In this document: positions 33,169 to 33,727 of the stretch, piece after piece | Numbering within the stretch: position 1 is the stretch's first letter | Layout of the letters: each line of letters starts with the position of its first letter | Source: Pseudomonas ceruminis | GTDB lineage: Bacteria; Pseudomonadota; Gammaproteobacteria; Pseudomonadales; Pseudomonadaceae | Length of the DNA: 33,727 nucleotides | Assembly: GCF_021602025.1 (NCBI RefSeq) | Contig: NZ_BQHW01000042.1 | Span: forward strand, 1-33,727 | Direction of reading: 5' to 3' | Translations under genes and position numbers: made by a program | The notes under the pieces: generated by a model | The model's input: only the letters and a program-made list of their open reading frames with translations | Databases searched by the model: none | Told to the model about the DNA's origin: nothing

Positions 33169-33727
33169 ATGGTTTCTCCTCGTGCCCAGATGCCCATTTC
33201 ACCTCCCGGGTTTCGGAATCCAACGGATTGCCTGACTCAGATCAAAACCGAGCATTTGAGCCAGCTCAACATTTTCTTGTTGGTAAAAGATGGTTTCGCG
33301 CTGCAAGACGTACGTGCCATGGTCTCCATTTCCAAGCTCTACGCCTCTTCAAAGGTAATTGATCGAATTTTGGGCAAGTCGAAGCCACACAAGACTGATG
33401 ACGGCAGCTTAAGACTCAACGCTTCACAGAGCGCAATAGCCTTTCAATTCGCCAAGGTTCTTGAGCAGGCAGCCAAGGTTTTCGGCAGTCTGCCGCTTGC
33501 CGAAGAATGGCTTCAAAAACCCTGCAGACACTTGGCAGGTCTGGTTCCTCTCACTCTGGTGGATAACCCACTTGGATATAGAGCAATTGAAGACTACCTA
33601 GGGATGCTCCGATCAACTTGTCGTGCAGCCGCGGCAAGTTGCAATTTTCCAGGCACCTACAGCGTCATTGGACGAAAAGTGACCGAAAAATCATGTACGG
33701 AGAGCTTTTTCGACCGGTTCTCCGTGT
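33169..33727 (+). CDS. DUF2384 antitoxin-like protein, runs off the window
   Basis: An open frame from 33169 (or the GTG at 33160) stays open to the last base, at least 186 codons. The middle reads LRLNASQSAIAFQFAKVLEQ and then AAKVFGSLPLAEEWLQKP. LAGLVPLTLVDNPLGYRAIEDYL follows, a clear Xre/MbcA/ParS toxin-binding domain (33448-33605). A preceding segment (VKDGFALQDVRAMVSISK) fits the usual antitoxin N-terminal region. After YLGML (33609) the expected terminal RIEYGV-type end is missing and the frame continues with an unrelated cysteine/alanine-rich tail, so the 3' end may be fused to other DNA. No clear ribosome site is seen. Any toxin would lie beyond the window. Confidence 0.65.
   Translation, partial: MVSPRAQMPISPPGFRNPTDCLTQIKTEHLSQLNIFLLVKDGFALQDVRAMVSISKLYASSKVIDRILGKSKPHKTDDGSLRLNASQSAIAFQFAKVLEQAAKVFGSLPLAEEWLQKPCRHLAGLVPLTLVDNPLGYRAIEDYLGMLRSTCRAAAASCNFPGTYSVIGRKVTEKSCTESFFDRFSV

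Noticed and set aside
1-33727. CRISPR arrays, tRNA or rRNA genes
   Set aside because: No regularly spaced repeats and no tRNA- or rRNA-like sequence were seen on reading the window.

Overview
The window looks like chromosome from a Pseudomonas of the P. putida/fluorescens type. This rests on the GC-rich coding style, the close fit of the gcv, glyA, lipA, brnQ and azlCD products to pseudomonad proteins, and the metabolic content. No rRNA, tRNA or CRISPR array was seen. Roughly the first 24.4 kb is metabolic chromosome. The last 9 kb is an accessory region, visibly richer in A+T between about 25.9 and 31.5 kb.

Bases 1-8900 hold a leftward catabolic block. In transcription order it is a LacI-type regulator, a LysR-type regulator, an aldehyde dehydrogenase of the 2,5-dioxopentanoate type, a shikimate-dehydrogenase-like enzyme, a GMC flavoprotein dehydrogenase, an MFS transporter and a cyclase-family hydrolase. 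Divergent from the LacI gene is a rightward operon: a LivK-type binding protein, LivH, a fused LivM-LivG, LivF, a broken quinone oxidoreductase and an SDR dehydrogenase. Two near-identical palindromes (core TGAACCGGTTCA) in the shared intergenic region are very likely the LacI-family operators. Together these read as uptake plus oxidation of one unknown cyclic or hydroxylated carboxylate.

Bases 15.3-19.2 kb hold an Lrp/AsnC regulator divergent from azlC-azlD, then brnQ and an alpha/beta hydrolase: a branched-chain amino acid export/import locus.

Bases 19.3-24.4 kb hold a decaying accessory glycine-cleavage cluster, leftward: gcvP lacking its N-terminal ~40%, glyA with a one-base frameshift, intact gcvT, and a lipoyl synthase gene whose last few codons are replaced. 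The truncated gcvP end abuts the accessory region.

Bases 24.4-33.7 kb hold a solitary DUF2384-type antitoxin-like gene, an unknown small ORF, and a leftward five-gene transposition module. The module consists of a DDE transposase (TniA/TnsB type), a TniB ATPase, a second AAA-like protein whose Walker A lysine is lost, TniQ, and an orphan 179-residue protein. After it come a repeat-rich non-coding stretch, a complete IS5-family (IS427-like) insertion sequence with CTAG duplications, and a second DUF2384-type gene running off the window end. The tni module, with its paired canonical and degenerate ATPases and orphan last gene, is the best candidate here for an undescribed system.
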